Assembly (NCBI GenBank): GCA_020631735.1
Contig: CM036160.1
Coordinates: forward strand, 112,512,680-112,576,679
DNA from: Saccharum officinarum
Taxonomy: Eukaryota; Streptophyta; Magnoliopsida; Poales; Poaceae
Direction of reading: 5' to 3'
Length of the DNA: 64,000 bases
Shown: positions 45,254 to 55,747 of the stretch, in pieces
How positions within the stretch are numbered: the stretch's first letter is position 1
How the letters are laid out: every line of letters starts with the position of its first letter
Translations under genes and position numbers: made by a program
Notes under the pieces: generated by a model
What the model saw: only the letters and a program-made list of their open reading frames with translations
Database searches by the model: none
What the model was told of the DNA's origin: nothing

Positions 45254-46439
45254 GAAGATGTCCGGGGTTTGAGGGGAACTCTTGCACATTTTGAGACCTA
45301 GAGACATCCTTTGAGCTAGAGAACAACCCCTCTACTCATCTCTTTGCATAGTTGCACATCTTGAGTGAGATTCAAGTGTATTGCTTAATAGTTGCATTCT
45401 AGAGGCACTTGATCTTCGAGTTGCTGTGGATTTCTTGTTACTCTTCCGTGTTTCCCGACACGGTAGACGGCTTGGAGCAGCAGAGGTGATTGAGCTCGTA
45501 ATTGGAGATTGTTGGAGCCCTCACCAAGTGTTGTAAGGGGTTCTTAATCCTTCCCCACGGGAGTTCGTAAATTAGATACTCTAGTGAAGCTCGTGGCTTG
45601 GAGGATCCCCATCTTGTGTGCGGTTGTGCGGCGCCTGCCCAGGGCTCGACTCTTGATAGTCGATTAGCTCGCGAACCGACAAGTGGGTGCATCGCCACAA
45701 CGAGGAGTAGCTTGCCGGGAAGCAAGCGAACCTCGGTAAAAATCCCGTGTCATCTCTTTGCTGAGAATTTCTCTTGTGGTTGATCATTGTGATTGATTCT
45801 TCGAATGCATTACTTCTCTACATCTTTGGTATAAGAATCAAGTCACTTGCTCTTTACTTTCTTGTACTATTTCTAGTGTAGTTTGCTTAGTGTAGCTTTT
45901 ATCACATAGGAGTAAGTAGCTTAGTGACTTAGTCTTGTTGGTGTGTTTTAGAGATCATAGCCTTGCTTCACTAGAATTGTATATGTGGCTTGCATAGTAT
46001 AGTTGAGCTAGTGCTAGAATTAGTTTAGCCATCTTTTATACTAACGTGGTTGTTTAGTGAAGCTTGTAGATTTTTAAATAGGCTATTCACCCCCTCTAAC
46101 CTTTTGGACCTTATAGCGCCACGTCAGTATTGGGACCTAAATGACACCCGAAGCTAAGTTCAGGGATCCAGATGACACCTGAAGCCAAGTTCAGGGACCC
46201 AGAAATACTCTATTCAAAGTTCGGGGACCTAAGTGACACCCAAATCCAAGTTCAGGGACCTAGATGACACCTGAAGCCAAGTTCAGGAACATAGAAATAC
46301 ACTGTTCAAAGTTCGGGGACCTAAGTGACACCAGCTGCCAAGTTTAGGGACCGCCGGTGAATTTTTCTTTCTTTTTTCAAAACAAAAAGTGGTTGCATCG
46401 ATGCGTGAATGTAGCTTATTTTATTTAACCAGAAAATGT

Positions 46440-46500
46440 GTACAACTTCATATATATAACTTAAGAATTGATTGGTTTCTGTCCAAAGGAGGTGTACAAC
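46440..46500. repeat. Tandem duplication flanking a solo LTR, left copy
   Basis: ACAACTTCATATATATAACTTAAG...GTCCAAAGGAG is repeated in diverged form right of the LTR (49365-49420, ACAACTCCATATATAACTCAAG...TCCCAAGGAG). The LTR entered at the junction of a pre-existing ~55-bp tandem repeat. Confidence 0.7.
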
Positions 46501-49364
46501 TGTAACATCCAAAAATTTCAAAATTTAGAATTAGTGGGTTTTTAAATAATTTAGATAATAATTAATGTGGAATTAGAATTTAAAATTTTAGATAGAATAT
46601 TTGATGATGCATTCATGCTACTGTATTTATTTTATTTTGTGGTGTGGACTTTATTTTATTTGATTTGGATTTGAAAATCTATTTAAAAGGTTTTGAAAAC
46701 AAATAGAAAAAAAAAGACAACTTACCTCCTGTGCAGCCGGCGGCCTGGAAGCCCAACCAGGCCGGCCTATTTTTCTCCCCTCTCTCGCTCTTGGGCCGTC
46801 GGGCCAAAGCCGCTGCCCCGCTCCTCCTTGCGCCCACGTGGGCCGGCCCAGGTACCGCAGCCGCGCGCGTCTTCCTTCCCTTGTCTCGCTGACGAGTAGG
46901 CCCCGCGTGTCGGTCGCATCTCTCTTCTCTGCTTCGTAATCGAGCCGGATGCCAACGCAATCTTCATCGAATCAAACCCGTACCACTCAGGATTTCCATC
47001 CAAATTGAGGAGTCCTTGCTCTATATAAGCTAGAGCTGAGCCGTCACTTTTCGTTTTTAGATCAAACCGCAAGCGACACCGCCGTTTGAGCTCTAGCCGC
47101 GGCGCCGAACCCTAGGGGCCGCGGTGAGCTTCAATTCGACGTGTGCAACCTTCCTCCGCCACCGTAAGCTACTCTATTAGCTTTAGCATGATCCTGGGAA
47201 CTTGAGGGTGCTTTCAATTTGTCTAATAATCACTTTTTGCGCCGCCACCATGAGCAGGAGGTCGGCCGTCCGCTCCATCAAGCTGCTCGTCATCTTCGTT
47301 CCGTGATTGATCGATTTGAAGCCCTAGGTGAGATCGCGTTAAGCTCCTCTTTTGTTTGGGACCATCCGCGCGTCTTGTAGTGCAGTGTAGCCCTAGAACC
47401 ACGTCTCCGGCGAGTCGCCGGCCATGGCGCCGCCGTATGGTCGCTTCTCCGGTGGTAGCGCCGCCGGCCTCCCCCTTGATTAAGTCTCCGCCGTTCAAAT
47501 TCGGATCTACGGCCGTGATTAGAAGATACCCCTTCGTGGGGTAATTTTTCTAAAGAGTCCCTGCCCTTTTTCTTAATATAACCCGTAGTCCCTTGGCGTA
47601 ATTCCCGAAAGACGTTTCCGTGCTTTGAAAGCGTATTTCTTCTCGGTAAATCAAAAATACGTTTTCTGATATTTACAGTTTTGCCACTAAACTTGTTTTG
47701 GTCATAAAATCTTCGTTTTAACTCCGATTTGATCCATTCAAGTTGCGTTAGGTTCATATTTGCGAGCTCTACATGTTGGTATAGTTGTACAGTGGGTTTG
47801 GGAAAATTAATTTTCGAGTTTATATTAAAGTAATTATTTATCTATAGGAAATCTTAGAAAATTCATAACTTTCATGTTTTAACTCCGAATTTTATGATCT
47901 TTACGTCTGTATGATCATAGGAACGTGTAGAAGAGTTTTATAAACTTTTATTCCTGTTTTGTTACTATTGGTGTACTGTTCTAATTATATATTTTTGTTT
48001 GCTTCGTGTATGCTTGCTCGATTGCATGTATGTTGTTGATTGGTGATCGAGTTTAGACAATGAGCAGTTTCTGGACGATCAGGAGTATTACTTTGAGCCA
48101 GATCAGCAGTATCATCTGAAAAGCTTTGATCAAGGCAAGTATAACATGGGACTATCCTTGTTACCTATTTACTATAATCAATATCATATACGTGTGTCTA
48201 CCTTGACAACCTTAGAGATTATAACCTAGTGATTGTTATCTTGATTCCTTGTCAACCTTGGGATGCATTTGGGTAGCTATTGCTAGTGCTTAATCATGAA
48301 CAATGATCTTGTAATTTTGATTAATGGATTAAGCAATCAACATTTAATGATGATTTTATTTGCTATTGAAAAGGGGGCTAGAGCATGTGGGTTATTTTGA
48401 TGTTCTGGTTTCTCTCCATAAGGACTTATCTATACGTGATCATCCGGGACATACAGTACAGCTGTGAGGGCTATATGGCTCTGGCTTTAGTTGCTTAAAG
48501 GACCTTTTCTAGCTTGTTAGTGGTTACCTTAAATGGCGTAAGAACGGCTTGCCACGTTGGGTGTAGGACAACCTCTAGTTAATGAGTATAGCCAAGAAGG
48601 AAGTGTGCCATTTGAAAAGGGGGTTCCTACATCTGCCTGCCGAGTGAATCTAATGGCACTAACTTGTTAGACGAACCTTTAAGTGGTTTTATATGATTTC
48701 TGGTGTTTTGGGGAGTCGCGAACCCATGCATTTGGAAGTTATGACTCACAGTGAAAGTGTACACCTCTGCGCAGAGTTAAAAACTGGTATACTAGCCGTG
48801 CTCACGGATACGAGTGGCCTTGGAACATTTACAGACAGATGATCACCATTGTTATATCATGTTTAATTACTGTTGTTATTATTATGCTCATGTTAATGCT
48901 ATTCATTATCCTTATTACAATTGATCATTGGTTCATTAATGGGAAGTGGATTATCTTGATGCTACTCGATTGCTAATTATATGATGATTAAAAGCTAAAC
49001 GCAGTCAAACAGTGTCTAGCCATTTGTGCCTTATGAACCTTGTGTTATACTTGTTGAGTTCGACATGGACTCACCCTTGCTATTTCCACCATAACAGATG
49101 AAGATTATGAGGAAGATTATCGTAATGAGTACTAGTCTTGGTGTCAACCAGTCAACCGTGTCCCTGTGTTTGGAGTTTCAACTGGAGATCTACTATTAGT
49201 TATTATTATTTATCGTTCAAGACTATGTGTTAAATACTTATTCGCTATGTAATAAGCACTGTGATGATACTATGTAATTTGTCTACTTGTATGTGCGATC
49301 ATGTCCTGGGGCGCACATGAGTCTTTTATGCATCCTATTTTTGTCCTTAAAAATGGGTGTGACA
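46501..49364 (+). mobile_element. Solo LTR of a second gypsy-like family (2.86 kb)
   Basis: It starts TGTAACATCCAAAAATTTC and ends GGGTGTGACA. ACAAC flanks both ends (46496-46500, 49365-49369). A TATA box (TATATAA, 47022-47028) lies in the first fifth, after a GC-rich part, giving plus orientation. The downstream half contains small intron-like and low-complexity text and no supported gene. Confidence 0.88.
47022..47028 (+). promoter_or_regulatory. TATA box of the solo LTR at 46501
   Basis: CTATATAAGC sits ~520 bp into the LTR and is followed by a leader-like region, as expected for an LTR promoter. Confidence 0.5.
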
Positions 49365-49420
49365 ACAACTCCATATATAACTCAAGATTTGATTAGTTTC
49401 CATCCCAAGGAGTTATGTTC

Positions 49421-50200
49421 TTGGATTGGTGTATATGTTGTCTCGGTTATTTCTTTTGTTTCTTATTCCTATACGCTTAGGTCTTTTTTACCTTTTGCAT
49501 TATAATACATATAGATAGAAGGAAGAAAAGACACGAATCGAATCCCTTATCGATTATAGCTAGATGCGATCTATTCTAACTCGTACGAGGACGGATCATA
49601 TAAATTCGGATGGAAGAAACTCTTCATTGTCCGGTAGTTAGGGAGAGACAGACAAAAAAAAAGTGGAGAGAAATTTTTTCTCTTTATCATTATTTAGGTA
49701 TAGAATATAGATATAGATAATACGCTGTTGACCGATATATATACTTTCACCATCCTTTAAAAAAGTGCCGCTATAGGTTTTGTGCTACCTAGTTAAACTT
49801 TCTTAAGTTTGCTAGATTTACATAAAAGCTTAACAATATTTGTGTCTTCAAATAAATTTATTATTATTATGAAAGGACGGAGAGAGTATATACTATCTAA
49901 GGAAGTAAGACTCGTAAAAGAAAATCTCTTATATATATACGTCAGCAATGCGCGTGCAATGCAAATAGAAATGCCGAAGAGTGTACGTTAGAAAAAATTC
50001 TAGTTCTGAAGTTTGTTGGCCTTTGCCAGGGCTTACTTGTTGTCAACCCATATTAATGCAGCTGGCGGCCACGTGCATCCATCTAAATCTCACAAGATTC
50101 GTTTGATTGATGCACGGCACCTAGCTAAACGACTCGTCAACAAGGCCACAATCATGCACCATGAGCACACGGAAGCCACAGTACTAGACATATCTGTCGT
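49421..50200. other. Upstream region of pectinesterase copy B
   Basis: AT-rich. A Stowaway-like right end (AAATTTATTATTATTATGAAAGGACGGAGAGAGTATA) lies at about 49852-49892 without a matching left end. The remainder has no recognised features. Confidence 0.45.
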
Positions 50201-50201
50201 G

Positions 50202-50208
50202 TATATAA
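50202..50208 (+). promoter_or_regulatory. TATA box of pectinesterase copy B
   Basis: GTATATAAAC lies ~80 bp before the predicted start codon, a suitable distance for a short 5' leader. Confidence 0.6.
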
Positions 50209-50288
50209 ACGTACACCAAACCACATCATCATCCTCTCACCAGAACAACAATCTTTCGAAGCGCACACGCCAAAATACGCACAGAAGA

Positions 50289-51683
50289 ATGCAGGCGTCT
50301 GCTGCTTGCTTCTCCTCCATCTCGTCGCCACTGCTAGTGATGCCACCAGTAGTCCTCGTAATGGTGGTGCCGCTGCTGCTCGGGCTGCTGTCCACGACGC
50401 CGAGCCTGGCATGGGCGGCGCCGGTGTCCCGGACCATCACCGTGGACTGTCACGGGCGAGGTGACGTCCGGACGGTGCAGTCGGCGGTGGACTCCGTACC
50501 GGACGGCAACCGCGACTGGATCAAGATCCATGTCATGGCCGGTACCTACTGGTTCGTTTCGTTCTACACTTCTCTCTACTCTACTGCTTGCTGATGATGA
50601 TGAAGCGATGAGCTAGCATCTAGCAATGTATTGATGCAATTTTGTCGGTACTTGCATGGATGCATTGCAGGGAGAAGGTGAGCATCCCGAAGCAGAAAGG
50701 CTACATCCTGCTGGAGGGGGACGGCTCGTCGGCGACGGACATCAGCTTCGACGCACACGCGCACGCCGGCATCGACGACATAATGGGCCGCCCCAACGTG
50801 ACGGTGGACGAGCAGTCGCCGACGTTCCAAAGCGCCACCTTCACCGTCCTCGCCGACAACTTCGTCGCCCGGGGCATCGCCTTCAAGGTAATCCTTCGAT
50901 CGATTTTCTTCTTCTTGATCGATCGACGCTCGCAAAAAGCCTCGACAATGGCCAACGCGCGCGATGAGTGCAGAACACGTACAGGGCACCGGACGACCAG
51001 CTGAGCAAGGAGAACCAGGCGGTGGCGGCGCTGGTCGGCGGCGACAAGAGCGCCTTCTACGGCTGCGAGTTCCACGGCTTCCAGGACACGCTTTGCGACT
51101 ACCAGGGACGGCACTACTTCCGCGGCTGCCAGGTCCGGGGCGCCGTCGACTTCGTCTTCGGCTTCGGCCAGTCCATCTACGAGGACTGCGCGCTCGTGTC
51201 GGACATGCCGCCGGGCCCGCAGCCGGGGTGGGTGACCGCGCACGCGCGGGTCGCCGCCGGCAGCCCCGGCGGGCTGGTGTTCAAGGGAGGGGCCGTGGAG
51301 ACGGCGGGCGCGGGCCAGACCTAACTCGGCCGCGCGTGGAACGCCTTCGCCGCCGTCGTGTTCTACCGCACGCGCATGGACGGCGTCGTCGTGCCGCAGG
51401 GCTGGCAGGCCTGGAACGCCGCGGGCAACGTGTAAGCATCTATCGTGCATGCCACTGCTGCGCGGCGCCATGCACGCCATGCGTGCGTGCGAAATGATTC
51501 GTTTTCTTTGTTTTTTTTTTTTGTTTCAGGTCGAGCGTCACGTTTGCAGAGGTTGAGTGCACGGGCCCAGGGTCGGAGATGGACAGAAGAGTTGGCTGGG
51601 AGAAGCGTTTGACCGAGGAGGAGGCGCAGAGATTCGTGGACATCAAATTCATCGACGATGGCTGCCTGTCAAACCAGCCATAG
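50289..51683 (+). pseudogene. Pectinesterase, copy B, four exons, one nonsense codon
   Basis: Predicted exons are 50289-50551, 50671-50887, 50974-51431 and 51530-51683, all with GT-AG introns and consistent phase, giving 363 codons. Residues 1-44 are a hydrophobic signal peptide region (VVLVMVVPLLLGLL). There is no inhibitor pro-domain, so it is the short class of plant pectinesterase. Motifs: AGTYWEKV, QAVA, GFQDTL, DFVFG, then GQT-stop-LGRAW, where TAA at 51322-51324 replaces the TAC seen in copy A. The conserved Arg/Trp of the YLGRxW motif and the C-terminal ~70 residues are lost unless read through. All else is intact, so inactivation is recent or polymorphic. It would act on wall homogalacturonan. 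Confidence 0.9.
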
Positions 51684-52434
51684 ATTTTAGCTGAGACTGG
51701 AATTAATTAATCGTCTTCTGCATGCATATTGCAAACGGGCAAGCAGGCTGTTGTGAGTTGTGGCATGGAGATGCAGAGATACTGTACATGCACCGGGATG
51801 GACATCATCGATCGAATTAATTTCATATGGAATTTAATTGTTCGTTTTTTTAAGAAAAAGTCAACAATTCCTTCCTGTATGGTGCGTTCTATTCATACCG
51901 AAGTAGCTAGAGTTAATTAGGCTTTGCAGGAGAAGTTTAGGAGGGAGAAGCCATTTTTTCTTACTGCTAGTATGAAGCCACTTAAACATGCATATGGTTT
52001 GTTTGGCTTTTTTTTTTGGCTCATTAGGTGAAACCGGTTATAAACAAAACTCTGCCAGGTATGGCCTTGGCTTCTAAGCGTAAGAGTTAATGAAACCAGA
52101 GGTGGACCTAGCCCAAAAATGAGTAGCGGCACCTTGTGGAGCTACATGAAAAATGCTCTAATTCCCTTGAAAACTAACAAGCTGAGTGACGGTCTGTGCC
52201 TCCAGTGCCACTCTGGGTCAGCCCTTGGTTAAGACCTGGTGTTGTTATATTTTTGCTACTTGATATTCTACAATATCTAATTTCGTCTTCCCCTCATCTT
52301 CTCCTTTCCCTTATCGTGAGAACTTGTGGTTCTGACCCATAAATGAGAAAAATTGAATTGTAACCTCTGACCGGAACGACAAGGTTGCCGAAATACTAGT
52401 TTGACCACTGACTAAACAAAAGAGATGCAAACTA
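51684..52434. other. 3' flank of pectinesterase copy B
   Basis: No gene. It should hold the 3' UTR in its first part. I see no clear single poly(A) signal. Confidence 0.4.
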
Positions 52435-52693
52435 CTTCCTCCATTCTAAATTATAAGTTATTCTAAGAATTTTGGAAAGTCAAAGCATATCAAGATTGAC
52501 CAAAATTATAGAGAGAAACACAAAGATGTATGACATCAAATAGGTATATTATGAAAATATAATTAATAAAGAATCTAATGATACTTAGTTGATATCATAA
52601 ATGTTATTATCTTGTTATATAAATTTGGTCAAACTTGAGTTGCTTTCACTCTCCAAGATTGTTGGAATGTCTTATAACTTGGGATGGAGAGAG
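52435..52693. mobile_element. Stowaway MITE
   Basis: 259 bp, ends CTTCCTCCATTCTAAATTAT and TAACTTGGGATGGAGAGAG, with TA on each side. It is the same subfamily and length as 6318-6576. Confidence 0.92.
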
Positions 52694-52695
52694 TA

Positions 52696-53402
52696 TATAG
52701 CAGAGTTATAATACCGTGGTGCATATACAGTACATTAAGTTTATTTGAAATGTATAAATGAGATATTTTGAAATTAATTTTGAAGACAAACTGAAGCAAA
52801 ACCATTTTCAAATTAAAGCTCACTTGAACTATTCAAAAGAGGTCCAAGGTTTATACTTGCTGATTGCACCTAATACACCTGAACCACCAAAATGGCTGTC
52901 AGTTATGACAGGGTTGTACCTGCTCTAATATAATTTATTAGAACTCTGTAATTTGTCTGCGTGTCTGATGGGATAAAAATTAAACATATTATTAGAAAAG
53001 ATATAATACATTTACTCTCTTAACGGACAAAACTTGGTTTGGTCATCGCTTTAAGTGGAAAGTAGCAAATATGCCTGTGCATTACTACAATGAGAGAAGA
53101 AAACCCTTGTGATGGAAAAAAAACAAAATGCATAACAACTAAAGGGCCCACATGTCGGGGACATAGAGGACCAAGACTAATTTGTATCTACTATGGACTC
53201 TTTGAGTTAATCTAAAGCCACAGATGATCATAAAATCCAATGGTGCTAGAAAAGTCTTAACCTGCCATGTCAAGTGCTTGAGTGACTTCAGCCCACCCGT
53301 TATTGGGTGGAAGGGACGTTACACGAAAGAATGGCTCTGCCATATTTGTTAGGGCAAGCACATTAGCATTGTCTCATAGGCTATCTAAGACAATTTAGGA
53401 AG
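52696..53402. other. Intergenic, no gene
   Basis: It contains one copy of the recurring phrase AGCAAATATGCCTGTGCATT at about 53066. Otherwise unremarkable. Confidence 0.45.
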
Positions 53403-53404
53403 TA

Positions 53405-53659
53405 CTCTCTCCGTCCACAAAAGAATGCAATTATAGGATCCGTGCCGGTCAAAGTAGCTCAAGTTTGACTAAGTTTATAATAAATAGTATTAATACTTAT
53501 GTCTCCAAATAAATTTATTATGAAAATATATTCTCTGACTAATCTAATGATACTAATTTTGCATTATGAATGTTCGTGTTTTTTATATTTTTGGTCAAAC
53601 TTTAGACTAATTGACTTCTCGGAAAGCGAAAATTGTATTTTTTTTGTGGACAGAGGGAG
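53405..53659. mobile_element. Stowaway MITE
   Basis: Ends CTCTCTCCGTCCACAAAAGAATG and TTTTTGTGGACAGAGGGAG, with TA on each side. It contains AATAAATTTATTATGAAAATAT, shared with the MITEs at 54218 and 37977. Confidence 0.92.
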
Positions 53660-53661
53660 TA

Positions 53662-54215
53662 ACACGTATAATAAGTTGTCTTTTAAATCGTCTCATAGTA
53701 ATTCTAAGGTCTTAGTTTGTGCATACAACAAAGGAATGTTTGTGAGTTGAATGGCAACAACTACTTGTACAATGGCGTACAAGTTGTCGCATAGTCCTAA
53801 ATTTTAGCTCATGAGTCCCTCCCTCTCTCTCCTCCATGTCATCAAAAATCCAATATGGCACCGCATGAGACGACCTATAAGACCGCTTAACTTGCCCTAA
53901 TGGGCTCTTCGAACTAATCTCGGTTATTAGATTATTATCATAAGATTCAATGATGTTAGCGGAATTCTAGTCAACATAGGAGAGGTGCAGAAATGCCTCA
54001 AGCCCACCTATCATTGGGAGGGAGACTTGTCATATTTTATTTGAACAAACCATACCTGGGAAGGAAATTTAGCAGGGAAGTTTATTTATTGAACAAACAA
54101 TGCTGTTGATATAGCTAGCAAACAAAAATACAACAAGATCATGGCCATGGGCCCATGGCAGTGGCATATGGCCTTAGGAGGCTATAATCTAGGTAAAAAA
54201 AGAGATGTAAATATA
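53662..54215. other. Intergenic, no gene
   Basis: No supported gene or repeat structure. Confidence 0.45.
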
Positions 54216-54217
54216 TA

Positions 54218-54407
54218 CTCCTTCCGTCTAGAAAAGAATGTAATTGTGGGATCCGTGCCAGTCAAATTATCTTAAATTTGACCAAGTTTATAGCAAATAC
54301 TATTAATATTTATATCTCTAAATAAATTTATTATGAAAATATATTTTATGACTAAAAGTTCAGATTGATTGACTCCTCGGGAAGCGAGATTCTGTGGACG
54401 GAGGGAG
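54218..54407. mobile_element. Stowaway MITE, shortened
   Basis: 190 bp, ends CTCCTTCCGTCTAGAAAAGAATG and ATTCTGTGGACGGAGGGAG, with TA on each side. Compared with the 53405 copy it lacks ~65 bp after TATTTTATGACTAA. Confidence 0.9.
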
Positions 54408-54781
54408 TACAACTAAAAATTTAGCGAGTCATATAACCACGCCATAAACCGATAACGTCAACCCGTGCACCACAAGGTCCCTGACACAAAGATAGGTGTG
54501 CAATAAACTAAGCAAGTCACACAAAGATCATCCATAATAAAGAAGAAGAGAGCTCATCCTATTTACTGGACAGTTGCCAATGGAAGTGGAAGTTGGAAGC
54601 ATCACACGGCGAGCATGAGGCACCTACAACTCATCACCTTCTCCCCGCCAACTACTCCCATTCCAGCGCGAATCCAGCAACCATGCAAAGAGAAACATGC
54701 ATCTGATGTCATGCATGTAATACACCACAGCTCCATCTATCTCGCGCACGCACATCTATGAGATCGGTCCATCCATATGTG

Positions 54782-54793
54782 TATATATATAAA
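54782..54793 (+). promoter_or_regulatory. TATA box of the eight-cysteine gene
   Basis: TATATATATAAAG lies ~115 bp upstream of the start codon. An upstream ATG at 54817 opens a different frame that overlaps the main ORF to 55146. If the transcript starts before it, it could repress translation. Confidence 0.6.
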
Positions 54794-54901
54794 GCCGCGG
54801 CCGGCACCCATCTACCATGCATCGAACACCAACGACATTCATCAAGGATTTAATACCCCTCTATCTCCCTCCACCGGCCGAGAGCGAGGTTTCGGTTCGG
54901 C

Positions 54902-55747
54902 ATGGCTGCCCCGGCGCTCCGCGTGGCGATCCTCGCCGCGGTCCTGCTGCTCCCGTTCCTCAGCGTGCCGGGCGCCGAGGCGCAGACCAAGAAGTTCTGC
55001 CTCACACAGTTCGCCATCGCCAGCCAGGCCTGCGCCATCCTGCCGCCCACCAGCCCCGAGCACCACCACCACGATCACGACGACGAGGACGAGGACGAGA
55101 ACGAAGACGAAGACGAAGACGAAGACGAGGACGAGGACAACGATGAAGACGAAGACGAGGACAGTGACGACGGCGGTGGCGGCGGCGACCGCCGCCACCG
55201 TGACCAGCAGGACAAGAAGAGCGCTAGCGGCGTCGTCAGTAAACCCGCCGCGTCCTCCATGATCACCGTCGAGGCAGCGGAGGTGGACTCCTCCACCGAC
55301 GACGACGACCGCAACGGCACCACCAGCCACTCCTCCGTGGTGGGAAACGGAAACAACACCCACAGCGGAGGTGGTGGCGGCAGCGGCCGCGCACGACGCC
55401 GCCACGGCTCCAGCAGCAGGCGCCGCCACCGCCGCCGCCACCGCCGTGGCCGTCTGCGTGACGACGAGGACGACGAAGCCGAGGACGAAGACGAAGATGA
55501 AGATGAGGACGCCGACGAGGATGAGGACGAGGATGAAGATGAGGACGAGGATGAGGATGACGATGACGACGACGAGGACGACCACCGCGCGTATAGGGAC
55601 TGCTGCCGGTGGCTGAAGGAGGTGGAGCCGGACTGCGTGTGCGAGGCGCTGCTCCGCCTGCCGCCCTTCCTCGTCAAGCCGCAGCACAAGTACACCGTCA
55701 AGGTGGGCCACTCCTGCAAGTTCACCTACAGGTGCGGCGGCGTCTGA
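54902..55747 (+). CDS. Secreted eight-cysteine (LTP/2S-albumin-like) protein with giant acidic/basic insertion, 281 aa
   Basis: Residues 1-27 form a signal peptide (hydrophobic ILAAVLLLPFL, likely cut after AEA). Exactly eight cysteines follow: C33, C44, C234, C235, C245, C247, C272, C278. This is the C..C..CC..CxC..C..C order of the plant lipid-transfer/inhibitor/2S-albumin superfamily, with late spacing (CC-X9-CxC-X24-C-X5-C) close to type 2 LTPs. Between C2 and C3, normally some 8-20 residues, lie 189 cysteine-free residues: H-rich start, Asp/Glu block, Gly/Ser linker with two NxT sequons, Arg/His block (RRRHRRRHRRGR), then a second Asp/Glu block. It is single-exon and uninterrupted. The fold would be a lipid-binding helical knot with a polyampholyte loop, probably apoplastic. 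Function unknown. Confidence 0.88.
   Translation: MAAPALRVAILAAVLLLPFLSVPGAEAQTKKFCLTQFAIASQACAILPPTSPEHHHHDHDDEDEDENEDEDEDEDEDEDNDEDEDEDSDDGGGGGDRRHRDQQDKKSASGVVSKPAASSMITVEAAEVDSSTDDDDRNGTTSHSSVVGNGNNTHSGGGGGSGRARRRHGSSSRRRHRRRHRRGRLRDDEDDEAEDEDEDEDEDADEDEDEDEDEDEDEDDDDDDEDDHRAYRDCCRWLKEVEPDCVCEALLRLPPFLVKPQHKYTVKVGHSCKFTYRCGGV

Larger units (their letters stand above)
44133..46115 (+). mobile_element. Copia-like solo LTR inserted in the right arm of the foldback element
   Basis: The insert interrupts the palindrome between ATGTAGGACCG and GCGCCACGTCAG. It starts TGCCTGAAAGCCCAAGTTTG and ends GGCTATTCACCCCCTCTAAC plus ~16 bp, phrases typical of grass copia LTRs (recalled from family knowledge). 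A TATAAATA box lies at 45246-45253 and a palindromic motif array just upstream. The exact end and 5-bp duplication could not be fixed (GGACC occurs at both edges). ORFs inside are motif-driven artefacts. Confidence 0.65.
43075..46366. mobile_element. Foldback (palindromic) element, ~1.3 kb without its insertion
   Basis: It begins AAAAATTCACCGGCGGTCCCT and ends AGGGACCGCCGGTGAATTTTT. The left arm (43075 to about 43711) is the imperfect reverse complement of the right arm (about 43712-44131 plus 46116-46366), with almost no unique centre. The outer ~190 bp of each arm contain a ~100-bp unit twice (GTCCCCGAACTTTGAAC, TGTCATCTAGGTCC). The inner arms carry GTAGCTCTCGA(C/T)GAGATCTAC. It resembles long-TIR Mutator-like non-autonomous elements. 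A clean target duplication was not found. Confidence 0.85.

Noticed and set aside
55075..55725. 216- and 313-codon antisense ORFs over the eight-cysteine gene
   Set aside because: Poly-Ser and poly-Val mirror images of the Asp/Glu codon runs; the sense frame has a signal peptide and all eight cysteines.
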